Below are positions 7,772 through 15,913 of a stretch of 64,000 bases of DNA, in pieces (the stretch's first letter is position 1; each line of letters opens with the position of its first letter). The translations under genes were made by a program, and so were the position numbers. The stretch lies in contig NZ_QGTD01000004.1 of the NCBI RefSeq assembly GCF_003176895.1, forward strand, positions 186,001-250,000. The letters are read 5' to 3'. Source of the DNA: Gracilibacillus dipsosauri. GTDB lineage: Bacteria > Bacillota > Bacilli > Bacillales > Amphibacillaceae. Under the pieces are notes generated by a model. The model was not told the DNA's origin. It searched no databases and saw nothing but the letters and a program-made list of their open reading frames with translations.

Positions 7772-8962
7772 TTGGAAAGAACACTTGGAACAGTTGTACG
7801 TGGTCTTCGTGGACCCATTATTCATAAAGGAGATAACATCGAGGATATTGTCGTGAATACCGTATTACATTCCGCAGAAGCTGAAGGGATCTCGATAGAA
7901 AATCGAGACATTGTAACGATCACAGAGTCTATCGTAGCTCGTGCGCAAGGGAACTATGCGACAATTGACGATATCGCAACAGATGTCAGAGAAAAATTCC
8001 AAGAGGAAACCGTTGGGGTTATTTTTCCTATTCTTAGTCGTAATCGATTTGCGAATTGCTTAAGAGGCATTGCAAGAGGAGCTAAAAATGTTGTCTTGAT
8101 GCTGAGCTACCCATCTGATGAAGTAGGTAACCATCTTGTAGACCTCGATGAATTAGATGAAAAAGGAATTAACCCATGGACTGACGTCTTAACAGAAGAA
8201 GAATTTCGCAAACACTTTGGTCATAAGAAGCATCCATTTACTGGTGTTGATTATATTGACTATTACAAAAGCCTAATCGAAGCCGAAAAAGCAACATGTA
8301 AAGTAATTTTCTCCAACAATCCGAAAACAATCCTAGACTATACGAAGAACGTATTAACCTGTGATATCCACTCACGCTCTCGAACAAAACGCATTCTAAC
8401 AGATAATGGTGCACAGAACGTATATGGTCTTGATGATATCCTTGCAAAATCGATTAATGGCAGTGGCTTTAATACAGAGTATGGCCTCTTAGGCTCCAAT
8501 AAAGCAACAGAGGAAAGTGTGAAACTATTTCCGAATAACTGTCAGCCTATAGTAGATGGCATTCAAGCCAAAATCAAAAATGAAACAGGGAAAACGATCG
8601 AGGTCATGGTATACGGCGATGGGGCATTCAAGGATCCTGTCGGTAAAATTTGGGAGCTTGCTGATCCGGTTGTATCACCAGCATACACTAAAGGATTAGA
8701 CGGTACACCAAATGAAGTCAAGCTAAAATACCTTGCGGACAACAACTTCGCAGACCTTAAGGGAGATGCGTTAAAGCAAGCTATCTCAGAATATATCGAG
8801 AACAAGAATGAAGATCTCGTAGGCGCGATGGAAGCACAGGGCACTACTCCTAGGAAATTAACAGATTTGATTGGTTCGTTATCCGATTTGACCTCAGGTA
8901 GTGGGGACAAAGGAACGCCAATCGTTTATATTCAAGGATATTTTGATAATTATACAAAATAA
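7772..8962 (+). CDS. coenzyme F420-0:L-glutamate ligase-like protein
   Basis: A 396-residue protein. Its first 250 or so residues resemble the CofE/FbiB ligase domain, which adds gamma-linked glutamate to F420-0: GTVVRGLRGPIIHKGDNIED, then NRDIVTITESIVARAQGNYA, GVIFPILSRNRFA and later VYGDGAFKDPVGKIWELADP. The start is TTG at 7772 with GAGGAGAG before it. It is longer than archaeal CofE (about 250 residues). No other F420 biosynthetic gene is in the window and most Bacillaceae do not make F420, so it may ligate glutamate to another acceptor. It is probably controlled by the divergent LysR gene. A strong terminator follows. Confidence 0.8.
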   Translation: MERTLGTVVRGLRGPIIHKGDNIEDIVVNTVLHSAEAEGISIENRDIVTITESIVARAQGNYATIDDIATDVREKFQEETVGVIFPILSRNRFANCLRGIARGAKNVVLMLSYPSDEVGNHLVDLDELDEKGINPWTDVLTEEEFRKHFGHKKHPFTGVDYIDYYKSLIEAEKATCKVIFSNNPKTILDYTKNVLTCDIHSRSRTKRILTDNGAQNVYGLDDILAKSINGSGFNTEYGLLGSNKATEESVKLFPNNCQPIVDGIQAKIKNETGKTIEVMVYGDGAFKDPVGKIWELADPVVSPAYTKGLDGTPNEVKLKYLADNNFADLKGDALKQAISEYIENKNEDLVGAMEAQGTTPRKLTDLIGSLSDLTSGSGDKGTPIVYIQGYFDNYTK

Positions 8963-8971
8963 ATGCTAGTA

Positions 8972-9014
8972 AAAAGAGATGCCTCGTAAGAAGAGGGATC
9001 TCTTTTCGTTTTAG
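8972..9014 (+). terminator. rho-independent terminator
   Basis: The stem AAAAGAGAT...ATCTCTTTT is extended by CCTC/GAGG and followed by CGTTTT. It ends the gamma-glutamyl ligase-like transcript. Confidence 0.8.
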
Positions 9015-9068
9015 CCAAGAAGCGAATCATGATATCATAATAGAATCTAAGTGTTGGAGTTGAATGTT

Positions 9069-10160
9069 ATGAATAAAGGCTTCCAGAAGAAATACCTTCT
9101 CTATTTACTTGTCTTCCTCGGCTTTATTGGTTCCATGCTATTCGTCTATCATAACCATGATTTCTATGAACGGACGATACTTAAAGTAACCGAAACAATC
9201 GAGACAGACCGTATAGAAATAACCGACAACTATGAAAATAAAGACTATCTCGTTACCCAAAAAATTACGGCGGTTATCCAAAACGGGGAAGATAAAGGGA
9301 AGACGATAGAGCTAGAAAATCAATATTCGGGATCACAGGCCACCCATTTCCAACTAAAAGAAGGAACGGAGTTTTTTCTAGCAAAGGATGGTAGCTCTGT
9401 TGGTGACATAAAAAGGGATAAATATCTCGTATTAGTTGCATGGCTATTCATTATCATCCTGCTCCTTGTCGGTAAAAAGCAAGGTGCATTATCTGTTGTC
9501 AGCCTTGCAGTGAATGCCGTTATTTTATCGGTAGCACTAGATATTTATATCCGCAATTCTGATAATAGCCTACTGATCATTTGTGGAATAAGTATTATTC
9601 TCTTTACTGTCCTTTCCTTAATCATGGCTAGTGGACTGAACGAAAAAACCTATACCGCGATTATAGCGACATTGCTTAGTACTTTTGCCTCTCTATTAAT
9701 TGCCTATGTCGCATTATTAGTAACGAAGGAGCAAGGTATTCGCTATGAAGAGATGGCTTTTCTCACAAGAAACCCGCAAATCATCTTTATGGGTGGATTG
9801 TTAATTGGTTCATTAGGGGCAGTTATGGATGTGGCAATCACCATGTCTTCCTCTATCTTTGAATTATTCGAAAAGAATAACGAGATTAAGCTAAGTATAT
9901 TAAAAAAATCCGGTCTTGAGATTGGAAAAGATATCATGGGCACGATGACGAACATTTTGTTCTTTGCCTATGTCAGTGGAACCATCCCAGCATTACTGTT
10001 GTATTTCAAGAATGCATCTCCACTCGGGTTCACCTTATCCATGAACCTATCTGTGGAACTAGCTCGCGCGCTAGCTGGAGGGATTGGGATCGTATTAACG
10101 ATTCCGATTACGCTTTATATTTCGATTTTCTTTATTAAAAGAAAGCAGGCGAAGCTATGA
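9069..10160 (+). CDS. YibE/F family membrane protein (first of pair)
   Basis: A 363-residue membrane protein. A short N-terminal anchor precedes an extracytoplasmic beta-rich region of about 100 residues (TETIETDRIEITDNYENKDY), then roughly seven transmembrane segments including GGLLIGSLGAVMDVAITMSS and a conserved MGTMTNILFFAYVSGTIPAL. This is the YibE/F family (PF07907), whose function is not established. I place the start at the ATG at 9069 because GGAG lies 9 nt upstream; a GTG at 9051 overlaps that site. It overlaps the second YibE/F gene by 4 bp (ATGA), so the two are co-translated and may form a heteromeric complex. Confidence 0.85.
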   Translation: MNKGFQKKYLLYLLVFLGFIGSMLFVYHNHDFYERTILKVTETIETDRIEITDNYENKDYLVTQKITAVIQNGEDKGKTIELENQYSGSQATHFQLKEGTEFFLAKDGSSVGDIKRDKYLVLVAWLFIIILLLVGKKQGALSVVSLAVNAVILSVALDIYIRNSDNSLLIICGISIILFTVLSLIMASGLNEKTYTAIIATLLSTFASLLIAYVALLVTKEQGIRYEEMAFLTRNPQIIFMGGLLIGSLGAVMDVAITMSSSIFELFEKNNEIKLSILKKSGLEIGKDIMGTMTNILFFAYVSGTIPALLLYFKNASPLGFTLSMNLSVELARALAGGIGIVLTIPITLYISIFFIKRKQAKL

Positions 10161-10924
10161 ATGTATTAATTCTATTAGCAACAATTTTATTTATTCTGAT
10201 GGCGGTTGTTGGTGGGAAAAAAGGGATCAAATCCTTTATCGCATTGTTATTAAACTTTGCCGTCGTCATTGCAACTGTCCTAATGATGAATGATCCTAAT
10301 GCGAACCCTATTTTACTTACATTAGTTGCCTGTGGAATCATTAGTGCAATCAGCTTATTCTATATCAATGAGATCAATAGTAAAACAAAAATGGCTTTTC
10401 TGGCGACGATTATAACAAGCTTGTTATTACTAACCTTTATTTTTTTCATAACAGAAAAATCGATGATTTATGGGTTTAGCGAAGAAGAATCGGATTCCTT
10501 GACGATTTTTTCATCACGTATCGGAATTGATTTTGTTAAGGTTGCTACTTCCGTTATTATTATGAGTACCATTGGAGCGATTGTCGATACGGCCATTTCC
10601 ATCACTTCGCCAATGCGAGAAATCCACGAGCAAAACCCTGATATTACAAGAAAAGACCTTTTTATGTCGGGAATCCGGATTGGCAGAGATATTCTTGGGA
10701 CAAGTAGTAACACCTTGTTCTTTGCCTTTTTCGGTGGATATATGGGGCTAATTATTTGGTTCAAGGACTTGTCCTACTCCATGGGAGAAATCGTCAATTC
10801 CAAAGTGTTTAGTGAGGAGATGATCACGATTCTTACAGCAGGCATCGGAGTAGCATTAGTGATTCCTATTGCTGCAGCGATCACTGCCTATCATCTCGTC
10901 TCCTTCAAGCATTCAAAGGAGTAA
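10157..10924 (+). CDS. YibE/F family membrane protein (second of pair)
   Basis: A 255-residue protein with about seven membrane segments, lacking the extracytoplasmic N-terminal domain of its upstream partner. It shares the family core: MSTIGAIVDTAISITSPMRE parallels GSLGAVMDVAITMSSSIFEL in the first gene, and GRDILGTSSNTLFFAFFGGY parallels the MGTMTNILFFAY region. Its ATG overlaps the preceding stop by 4 bp. The function is unknown; pairing of a long and a short YibE/F protein is common in Bacilli. A MarR-type gene follows 68 bp later on the same strand and may belong to the same unit. Confidence 0.85.
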   Translation: MNVLILLATILFILMAVVGGKKGIKSFIALLLNFAVVIATVLMMNDPNANPILLTLVACGIISAISLFYINEINSKTKMAFLATIITSLLLLTFIFFITEKSMIYGFSEEESDSLTIFSSRIGIDFVKVATSVIIMSTIGAIVDTAISITSPMREIHEQNPDITRKDLFMSGIRIGRDILGTSSNTLFFAFFGGYMGLIIWFKDLSYSMGEIVNSKVFSEEMITILTAGIGVALVIPIAAAITAYHLVSFKHSKE

Positions 10925-10992
10925 CAATATTGGCAGTAGGCTGTTTTCGTTATATACTTAACATATCTTGAAAAAACGTAGGTTGTGATAAA

Positions 10993-11394
10993 ATGCCCGA
11001 AAATAATATAGAAGTTATCATGAGAGAAATGCTCGCAATCCAACAGAAATCTCGACGTTTTGCTGACATGCTATGTGAAGGTGAATCACTAGCCCAAACT
11101 CAACTCATTCTCCTGATCCAAATGAAAATTAATAATGGGATGAAGGCCTTCGAAATTGCAGAGTTTTTAGGGGTTACCCCCGGAGCAGTTACTTCTATTT
11201 GCGATAAATTAGAAAAGCTTCAGCTCATCCAACGAGTCAGAGAAAGCGAAGATAGACGCGTTGTCAAGATGATGCTAACAGAAGATGGTGAAGCAAAGGT
11301 TCACGAGCTATTCTTGAAATTTCCTCAAGAGGAATTGGCGGAGATAAAGAAGGTGCTGTTAGAAGTGAGTCATTTATTGAGTAGTGTGTTTTAA
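10993..11394 (+). CDS. MarR family transcriptional regulator
   Basis: A 133-residue winged-helix repressor. The DNA-binding region AFEIAEFLGVTPGAVTSICDKLEKLQLIQRVRESEDRRVVKMMLT (residues 49-95) is the standard MarR helix-turn-helix plus wing with the DxR motif. It lies 68 bp downstream of the YibE/F pair on the same strand. The target is probably local, but the sequence does not show an operator with certainty. Confidence 0.88.
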   Translation: MPENNIEVIMREMLAIQQKSRRFADMLCEGESLAQTQLILLIQMKINNGMKAFEIAEFLGVTPGAVTSICDKLEKLQLIQRVRESEDRRVVKMMLTEDGEAKVHELFLKFPQEELAEIKKVLLEVSHLLSSVF

Positions 11395-11596
11395 GGAATG
11401 GTATAGTAGTAAAAGTAATACTATTGCTGTAGCTGGCATTCCTTCACCTCTGTTCCTTGTATGTAAAGATTCATTACATGTGAGCTTAGTATAAGTGTTT
11501 AATATTACCTCCATAGAAAGTATATAACTGTTTAAGTTAAAGGGATAGTCAATGAAGTAACAAAACGTTGAACACTATTCATAGTATATAAGACAT

Positions 11597-11625
11597 TTGT
11601 TAAAAACCCTATAATCGGGTATAAT
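11597..11625 (+). promoter_or_regulatory. promoter of the antitoxin RNA
   Basis: TTGTTA (11597-11602) and a consensus TATAAT (11620-11625) are separated by exactly 17 bp. Transcription should start near 11632 and run toward the convergent small toxin gene. Confidence 0.7.
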
Positions 11626-11631
11626 ATATTT

Positions 11632-11769
11632 AGAAAATCATATACTATGAAAAACCGCAGACGCTCCAACGTCTACGGTTACAATAGACCGAACCCCGAT
11701 AAGAGGGGCGGCGCATTAAGAGTGGAAATAACCCCTAATAGCTACCAGGCATATGAGGGGTTATTTTTT
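11632..11769 (+). ncRNA. RatA-like antisense antitoxin RNA
   Basis: A predicted 135-140-nt RNA. It begins after the TATAAT promoter, contains a 10-bp hairpin (11654-11663 with 11670-11679, one mismatch) and ends in a rho-independent terminator (11727-11735 with 11757-11765, then six T). Its 3' end covers the stop codon of the toxin gene and it is fully complementary to the 3' region of the toxin transcript. This is the layout of txpA/ratA and bsrG/SR4 type I systems of Bacillus, where the RNA blocks translation of the toxin mRNA or promotes its decay. Confidence 0.65.
11654..11679 (-). terminator. terminator of the toxin mRNA
   Basis: Read on the minus strand, a 10-bp stem (ACCGTAGACG with CGTCTGCGGT) is followed by five T. 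Termination here makes the toxin mRNA overlap the whole antitoxin RNA. Confidence 0.55.
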
Positions 11770-11844
11770 ATGTGAAAACGACAGTATAGCCACAACAAGT
11801 GATGCAAAAGATATGCAAAGCACTAGGCTTTCGAAAACTGTCAC
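11761..11844 (-). CDS. putative holin-like toxin (TxpA/BsrG family)
   Basis: A 27-residue hydrophobic peptide beginning MTVFESLVLCISFA, with one membrane segment and ending in HKK. This matches the Hol_Tox peptides of Bacillus type I systems in the N-terminal MTVxE signature, single transmembrane helix and basic tail. The start is GTG at 11844, 5 nt after AGGGAGGTGA, a very strong site. The mRNA leader carries a hairpin (11857-11882) whose 3' arm ends next to the Shine-Dalgarno sequence, and GAGGGGTGGCGCAT (11904-11891), which can pair with the mRNA 3' end. The -10 is TATAAT at 11937-11932. When unrepressed, such peptides damage the cell membrane. It is too short for usual ORF calling. Confidence 0.75.
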   Translation of the reverse strand: MTVFESLVLCISFASLVVAILSFSHKK

Positions 11845-11856
11845 AGGCGTCACCTC

Positions 11857-11882
11857 CCTTCTTGAACATAGTTCAAAGAAGG
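11857..11882 (-). promoter_or_regulatory. Shine-Dalgarno-proximal leader hairpin of the toxin mRNA
   Basis: On the minus strand CCTTCTTTGAAC pairs with GTTCAAGAAGG around a 3-nt loop with one bulged T, ending directly at the GAGGTGA ribosome binding site. It could limit toxin translation. Confidence 0.5.
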
Positions 11883-12032
11883 TATTACAGATGCGCCACC
11901 CCTCATATGAAGTCGATCTATCGATAAATCTATTATAACATGTTAGAAATCTAAATAGAGAATTTCGACATAGTTTTTAGTAGCATTGATGACTTTCAAC
12001 ATGATTACATTTCGTATTTTTCTTGAAATGTG

Positions 12033-12572
12033 TTAACCCTTGTTCATTACCTGCCATTCATCTTCTAAAATGCTCATTTCCCACAAACTCCAGTACTCGT
12101 CACCTATTTTTCTGATTTCTCTTAATAACCCTTCTTTTTTAAATCCAGCCTTTTCATAGCAAGCGATTGCTGAAGTATTAAAATCAAAAACACCGAGGCT
12201 AACTCTATGTAAATGAAGTTCATCAAATGCAACTCTAAGAATTTCTTTCATCATTCGTACACCGATTCCTCTACCTCTTCCATTTTTGTCACCAACTAAC
12301 ACTTTTCCTACCCTTGCCGACTTGTTGTTTCTGTCAATGTTCCCCAATGAGATATGGCCTATAACAGACCCTGTTTCCGTATTTATCACACTACAAATTA
12401 AAGCATGCGAACTTTCCTTGTTTGCATCTTTGAGGTAATTCTCCAATTGTTGTTCCGTTAAGGGGAAGTTAAAATTAGGACCTCCCCATTGGAGCAAGAA
12501 TTGCGGGTTCTCCACCCAATTAATTAATTGTTGAAAATCTGATCGTTTAAAATATCTTAATTTAATCTCCAT
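12033..12572 (-). CDS. GNAT family N-acetyltransferase
   Basis: A 179-residue acetyltransferase of the RimJ/RimL-like type. VIGHISLGNIDRNNKSARVG leads to the acetyl-CoA loop NGRGRGIGVRMMKEIL (near residue 98), then LHLHRVSLGVFDFNTSAIAC and YEKAGFKKEGLLRE, the motif B end of GNAT proteins. It transfers acetyl from acetyl-CoA to an amine; whether the acceptor is a protein N-terminus, an aminoglycoside or a small metabolite cannot be told. The ATG follows AAGGAGGCATTT. A terminator separates it from the Nudix gene upstream. Confidence 0.9.
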   Translation of the reverse strand: MEIKLRYFKRSDFQQLINWVENPQFLLQWGGPNFNFPLTEQQLENYLKDANKESSHALICSVINTETGSVIGHISLGNIDRNNKSARVGKVLVGDKNGRGRGIGVRMMKEILRVAFDELHLHRVSLGVFDFNTSAIACYEKAGFKKEGLLREIRKIGDEYWSLWEMSILEDEWQVMNKG

Positions 12573-12591
12573 AAATGCCTCCTTGCATTCT

Positions 12592-12619
12592 AAAAAAGTA
12601 GAGGAGAACTTGCTCCTCT
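12592..12619 (-). terminator. rho-independent terminator after the Nudix gene
   Basis: The minus-strand stem AGAGGAG...CTCCTCT (7 bp, 6-nt loop) is followed by ACTTTTTT. Confidence 0.75.
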
Positions 12620-12665
12620 TATCATCTATGTTCTTTGGCTGGTTGTATATCAGGATCTAGAAATG

Positions 12666-13094
12666 TTAAAACTCCTTATAGAATGGGTGACTATTTTCAT
12701 CCAGACAGTATTCAATTCTTTGCCTAAAATTTCCTACAGTCACCATTTCTAATGCTTGTTCAATCGGGTAAAATCCAACTTCCAAACTTTCTGATGAGGT
12801 TGTTAATTTCCCTCCTACTGGCTTAGCTAAAAATAATGTATTACAAATCGATTTTTTTACATTCTGAAAAATTCCACAAAACCTTAAATCTGCAATATCA
12901 ATACCTGACTCCTCTTTAGTTTCCCTTATTGCAGCCTCTCTTAAAGACTCGCCTTCCTCCACTTGTCCACCTGGCATTTCCCATCCCCTCTTGGGTCCTT
13001 TGATTAATAGAATTTCCTTATCATCATTGAGTACAATTGTTGCAGCTGAAACAATGTGTTTTGGTGGTGTAATAATTGGTTCTCTTTTATCCAA
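12666..13094 (-). CDS. Nudix hydrolase
   Basis: A 142-residue Nudix protein carrying the complete Nudix box in GGQVEEGESLREAAIRETKE followed by ESGI (G-x5-E-x7-RE-x2-EE-x-G), which binds Mg2+ and hydrolyses a nucleoside diphosphate linked to X. The frame is open to a TTG at 13115, but AAAGGAGGG lies within that extension and is ideally spaced for the TTG at 13094, so I take MDKREPIITPP as the N-terminus. The substrate is unknown; candidates are damaged nucleotides or sugar nucleotides. The 350 bp upstream hold a gene remnant and no other clear feature. Confidence 0.85.
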   Translation of the reverse strand: MDKREPIITPPKHIVSAATIVLNDDKEILLIKGPKRGWEMPGGQVEEGESLREAAIRETKEESGIDIADLRFCGIFQNVKKSICNTLFLAKPVGGKLTTSSESLEVGFYPIEQALEMVTVGNFRQRIEYCLDENSHPFYKEF

Positions 13095-13233
13095 CAAAAA
13101 TCCCTCCTTTTTCAACCAGTAATGTTGAATAATTTTCTAATTATCTTATAACGTTAACATATTATTCGACACATAATATTCGACTTCGTTTGCTTAAGTA
13201 TAGTTTTTTTCAAACTCTATTTTTTCAATTCAA

Positions 13234-13344
13234 CTAAATACTAATCTTATCGGTTATCCAACCTTCAATAAAATGTTTTAATGAAGCTGCAGCCCAAGTT
13301 CGACTATCATCCTCGTGACTCCATTCTATTATGTCAGTTAAAAT
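13234..13344 (-). pseudogene. C-terminal remnant of an unidentified protein gene
   Basis: A 36-codon minus-strand frame reads like the end of a real protein (IEWSHEDDSRTWAAASLKHF, then IEGWITDK), stopping at TAG. It is cut off upstream by a stop and has no start codon or ribosome binding site. The composition is reminiscent of SUKH/SMI1-type C-termini, but I cannot assign it. The rest of 13116-13464 shows nothing recognisable. Confidence 0.4.
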
Positions 13345-13464
13345 TTATTGCTTTAGTGTAAGAAGTAATTGTAAAAATCAATATCACGTACAAGTTTATA
13401 TATGATGGCATTACGGATCTATATCTAATTGCTTCTTCACATACAATGAACCCTAACCCCTTGT

Positions 13465-13956
13465 TTATTTTTTCTTTACAGGGAAATAAAGTTCAACAAC
13501 ATTGTCGGTGGCATTAGTACCTTTGAAACTTTCATCGGTATATTCAAAACCAAACGAATCTGCTAGTTCATAGCTTGAGTTTGGTAGCCATGTTTGATAA
13601 AAATGGTTGTACGCTTCTCCGAGTCCAGCCACATGACCCGTGTAGGTAATTACAGCATAAGTATGTGCAGGTATTGTCTTTCGTACAAAATCTTCGGGAA
13701 GTTCCCCGTGACTATTTACTTCTACCCCAGCGATCCATTGAAATTCATCAGTTGTGGGATTGTAATTAGGTGGATCAATAAACATTCCAAAACCACCTTT
13801 TCCACTCATTATCCCCGCCAATTCACTTACCCTGTTTTCAAAAAAATCATTCATTAATTTTGAAATAGTCGAATTTGTTTTGGTATCTTCTAATGTGGTC
13901 GAAACGGACACTCCAGCAATCGTAAAAAGGCCTTTTTTCTCCATTCTTATCTCCAT
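13465..13956 (-). CDS. GyrI-like / AraC effector-binding domain protein
   Basis: A 163-residue stand-alone SOUL/GyrI-like small-molecule-binding domain. The features are ISKLMNDFFENRVSELAGI, IDPPNYNPTTDEFQWIAGVE and IPAHTYAVITYTGHVAGLGE, then FGFEYTDESFKG and a final VVELYFPVKK, as in the effector-binding halves of AraC/MerR regulators and in Cass2-like proteins. No DNA-binding domain is present. Such proteins bind hydrophobic or cationic ligands. Either the ATG at 13956 or the one four codons later, which has GGAGAT before it, could be the start. A tiny frame of unknown nature (13990-14100) lies just upstream. Confidence 0.8.
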   Translation of the reverse strand: MEIRMEKKGLFTIAGVSVSTTLEDTKTNSTISKLMNDFFENRVSELAGIMSGKGGFGMFIDPPNYNPTTDEFQWIAGVEVNSHGELPEDFVRKTIPAHTYAVITYTGHVAGLGEAYNHFYQTWLPNSSYELADSFGFEYTDESFKGTNATDNVVELYFPVKKK

Positions 13957-13989
13957 TTTCTGTTCCCAACCCCTTCAATTTTATTTCAC

Positions 13990-14100
13990 TTAATGATCAC
14001 TTAATTGGTTTTGTAATAGGTTCAAATTCTTCTGAATATGCCATCCTAACGTCACTTCCGATAGTACCTCCCTATCGTAAAAAGCAGCGTGTATATTCAT
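13990..14100 (-). CDS. small open reading frame, 36 aa, uncertain
   Basis: A 36-codon frame (MNIHAAFYDREVLSEVTLGW...) starts at an ATG with GAGGAG ten bases upstream and ends at TAA. It is 33 bp upstream of the effector-binding gene on the same strand. It could be a short peptide gene, or the front of a decayed gene whose remainder is lost. I do not recognise the family. Confidence 0.3.
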   Translation of the reverse strand: MNIHAAFYDREVLSEVTLGWHIQKNLNLLQNQLSDH

Positions 14101-14246
14101 GGTTAATTGTCTCCTCATTCACAGTTTATTTATCATAAAATATTATTAATATTAATTTGATTTCTTGTATTAGGGGCTTTTTTTAGTATAGAGGCTTTTT
14201 CCTATATAATGATCTAACAAGAAATTGATTCAGCTATAATTATTGA

Positions 14247-15137
14247 TCAGGTATTTGCTAGTTCATCTTTTATCAGTGAAATAAAGTTAGTGGTGGTTGT
14301 TAAATATTCTTCATCACTTCTCGTACAAAGTCTTATCGGATGCTTAATAAAAAGATTTTTAACAAAAACTCTTCCAAGCTTACCGTTGTACAGGTCATTA
14401 TCCACTGCAAGTGCAGAAACTAGTGCAGCTCCGTAGCCTGTTTTGACAGCTTCAATCGATTCTCTCAGTCCCTCCATTTGGATGAAGGATTTCGGCATTT
14501 CAAGGTTAACTGCTTCACATAAATTGATGACACTTCTTCTTGTAGCACTTCCTTTTTCACGTAAAATAAAAGGTTCGTTCATAAGCTCCTCAAGTGTAAC
14601 TTCTTTTCCTGCTAATCGATGTTCACTCGGCACAATAAAAATAAGCTCATCGTCAAGTAAAGTGTGCGATTTAACCCCTTCTCCCTTCTGTTCACTATAA
14701 ACAAAGGCCACATCTACAGAATAGTCCAGTAGTCGTTCAAAAGTCCAATCCGTGTTTCCTTTATACACTTGAACATCTACTAAAGGGTATTTTTGCTTAA
14801 ATTTCACAATCCAACGTGGTAGGACTGTGCTTGCAGGTAATTGGGTTGAACATATACGCAAACTTCCTCGTTTTCCAGTGGAATAATCAGCCATCTTTGT
14901 TTCAATTTCTGCCTCCAGAGCGAAGAGGCGTTTTGAATGATTAGCAAGTAATTCACCTGCCTCCGTTAATTGAATGGATCGTCCACTCGAGGTAATCAGC
15001 TTCATTCCCAATTCCTGTTCTAATTTGCGGAGCTGAGCTGTCACAGCAGGCTGACTAATTAAGAGACTCTCTGCTGCACGTGTAACACTACCGAATTTAG
15101 CTACTTGCGTGAATATACGCAACGCATGGAGATTCAT
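14247..15137 (-). CDS. LysR family transcriptional regulator
   Basis: A 296-residue LysR protein. The winged helix LRIFTQVAKFGSVTRAAESL, with LLISQPAVTAQLRKLEQELG, is followed by the effector domain (GSLRICSTQLPASTVLPRWI). The ATG at 15137 has GGAGTGG upstream and I prefer it to the ATG at 15152, which is part of that site. It resembles CysL/YwfK-type regulators with a substrate-binding-like domain. It is divergent from a pyridoxamine-phosphate oxidase-like gene with 119 bp between starts, so that gene is its most likely target. Confidence 0.9.
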   Translation of the reverse strand: MNLHALRIFTQVAKFGSVTRAAESLLISQPAVTAQLRKLEQELGMKLITSSGRSIQLTEAGELLANHSKRLFALEAEIETKMADYSTGKRGSLRICSTQLPASTVLPRWIVKFKQKYPLVDVQVYKGNTDWTFERLLDYSVDVAFVYSEQKGEGVKSHTLLDDELIFIVPSEHRLAGKEVTLEELMNEPFILREKGSATRRSVINLCEAVNLEMPKSFIQMEGLRESIEAVKTGYGAALVSALAVDNDLYNGKLGRVFVKNLFIKHPIRLCTRSDEEYLTTTTNFISLIKDELANT

Positions 15138-15256
15138 CTTGACCCACTCCATTCATAAATAATATTGATGATTAAACAAAAAATATATATTAGATTTATT
15201 GAATGATTTCCTTTATTTTAGAATAAGAAGCTACTATTCGTAAAGGTGGGAGTAGG

Positions 15257-15913
15257 ATGAAGAAGATAACAAAGGATTTATTAAAAGACTTAAAATCATT
15301 AGTCGGCCCTTTTCCAAAATTTTATCCAAAAAATTTGCCCGAATACCCGTCAGACTTATTCATAGAATGGTTGAACATCGCCATTGAGGAAGGGGTTCAT
15401 GAACCTCATGCGATGACATTATCCACTGTTAACGAGAAGGGTGCTCCTGACGCCAGAGTATTGATCCTAAAGGATGTGAGCCGTAATAGATGGTATTTTG
15501 CAACATCGGCCACAAGTAGAAAAGGGGAGCAACTGAAACGAAACCCAAATGTTGCCTTAACTTTTTATTGGTCGGAAATTGGCAGACAGGTTCGGATACG
15601 TGGTGTAACTTCTGAAATGTCAGCAGATGCGAGTGCAAAGGATTTTTTGGAAAGATCGGATGAGGCTAGGGCAGTCGCTTTAATCGAATACCAGAGTAAA
15701 GAATTAATAAAACGCCAGACTTTAGATGATGCTTTATCAAAAATAAAGAAACTTGTAAAAGGAGCTCCTGATACAGTAAGCGCTAATTGGAAGTTGTACT
15801 CAGTCGCTGCAGACGAAGTTGAATTCTGGCAAGCGGATTCAGAGCGAAAACACGTTAGGGTACAATATCAGCGTAATGATGAACATTGGGGACATCGTTT
15901 GCTGTGGCCTTGA
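15257..15913 (+). CDS. pyridoxine/pyridoxamine 5'-phosphate oxidase-like protein
   Basis: A 218-residue FMN-binding split-barrel protein with the PdxH layout: PHAMTLSTVNEKGAPDARVL (near residue 51), VSRNRWYFATSATSRKGEQL, NPNVALTFYWSEIGRQVRIR (near residue 97) and a C-terminal VEFWQADSERKHVRVQYQR. PdxH oxidises pyridoxine or pyridoxamine 5'-phosphate to pyridoxal 5'-phosphate. The usual C-terminal R-x-H motif is degenerate here (ERKHVR, HRLLWP). Bacilli make PLP mainly through PdxST, so this would act in salvage or on a related substrate. The GTGGGAG site and the divergent LysR gene suggest regulated monocistronic expression. Confidence 0.82.
   Translation: MKKITKDLLKDLKSLVGPFPKFYPKNLPEYPSDLFIEWLNIAIEEGVHEPHAMTLSTVNEKGAPDARVLILKDVSRNRWYFATSATSRKGEQLKRNPNVALTFYWSEIGRQVRIRGVTSEMSADASAKDFLERSDEARAVALIEYQSKELIKRQTLDDALSKIKKLVKGAPDTVSANWKLYSVAADEVEFWQADSERKHVRVQYQRNDEHWGHRLLWP

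Noticed and set aside
8238-8910. Minus-strand frames inside the gamma-glutamyl ligase-like gene
   Set aside because: They are antisense shadows of a strong coding frame with good start and terminator signals.
11753-11938. 61-codon plus-strand frame over the toxin locus
   Set aside because: It is antisense to the holin-like toxin, has no ribosome binding site and no protein-like pattern; the promoter, leader and terminator signals all fit the toxin and antitoxin genes instead.
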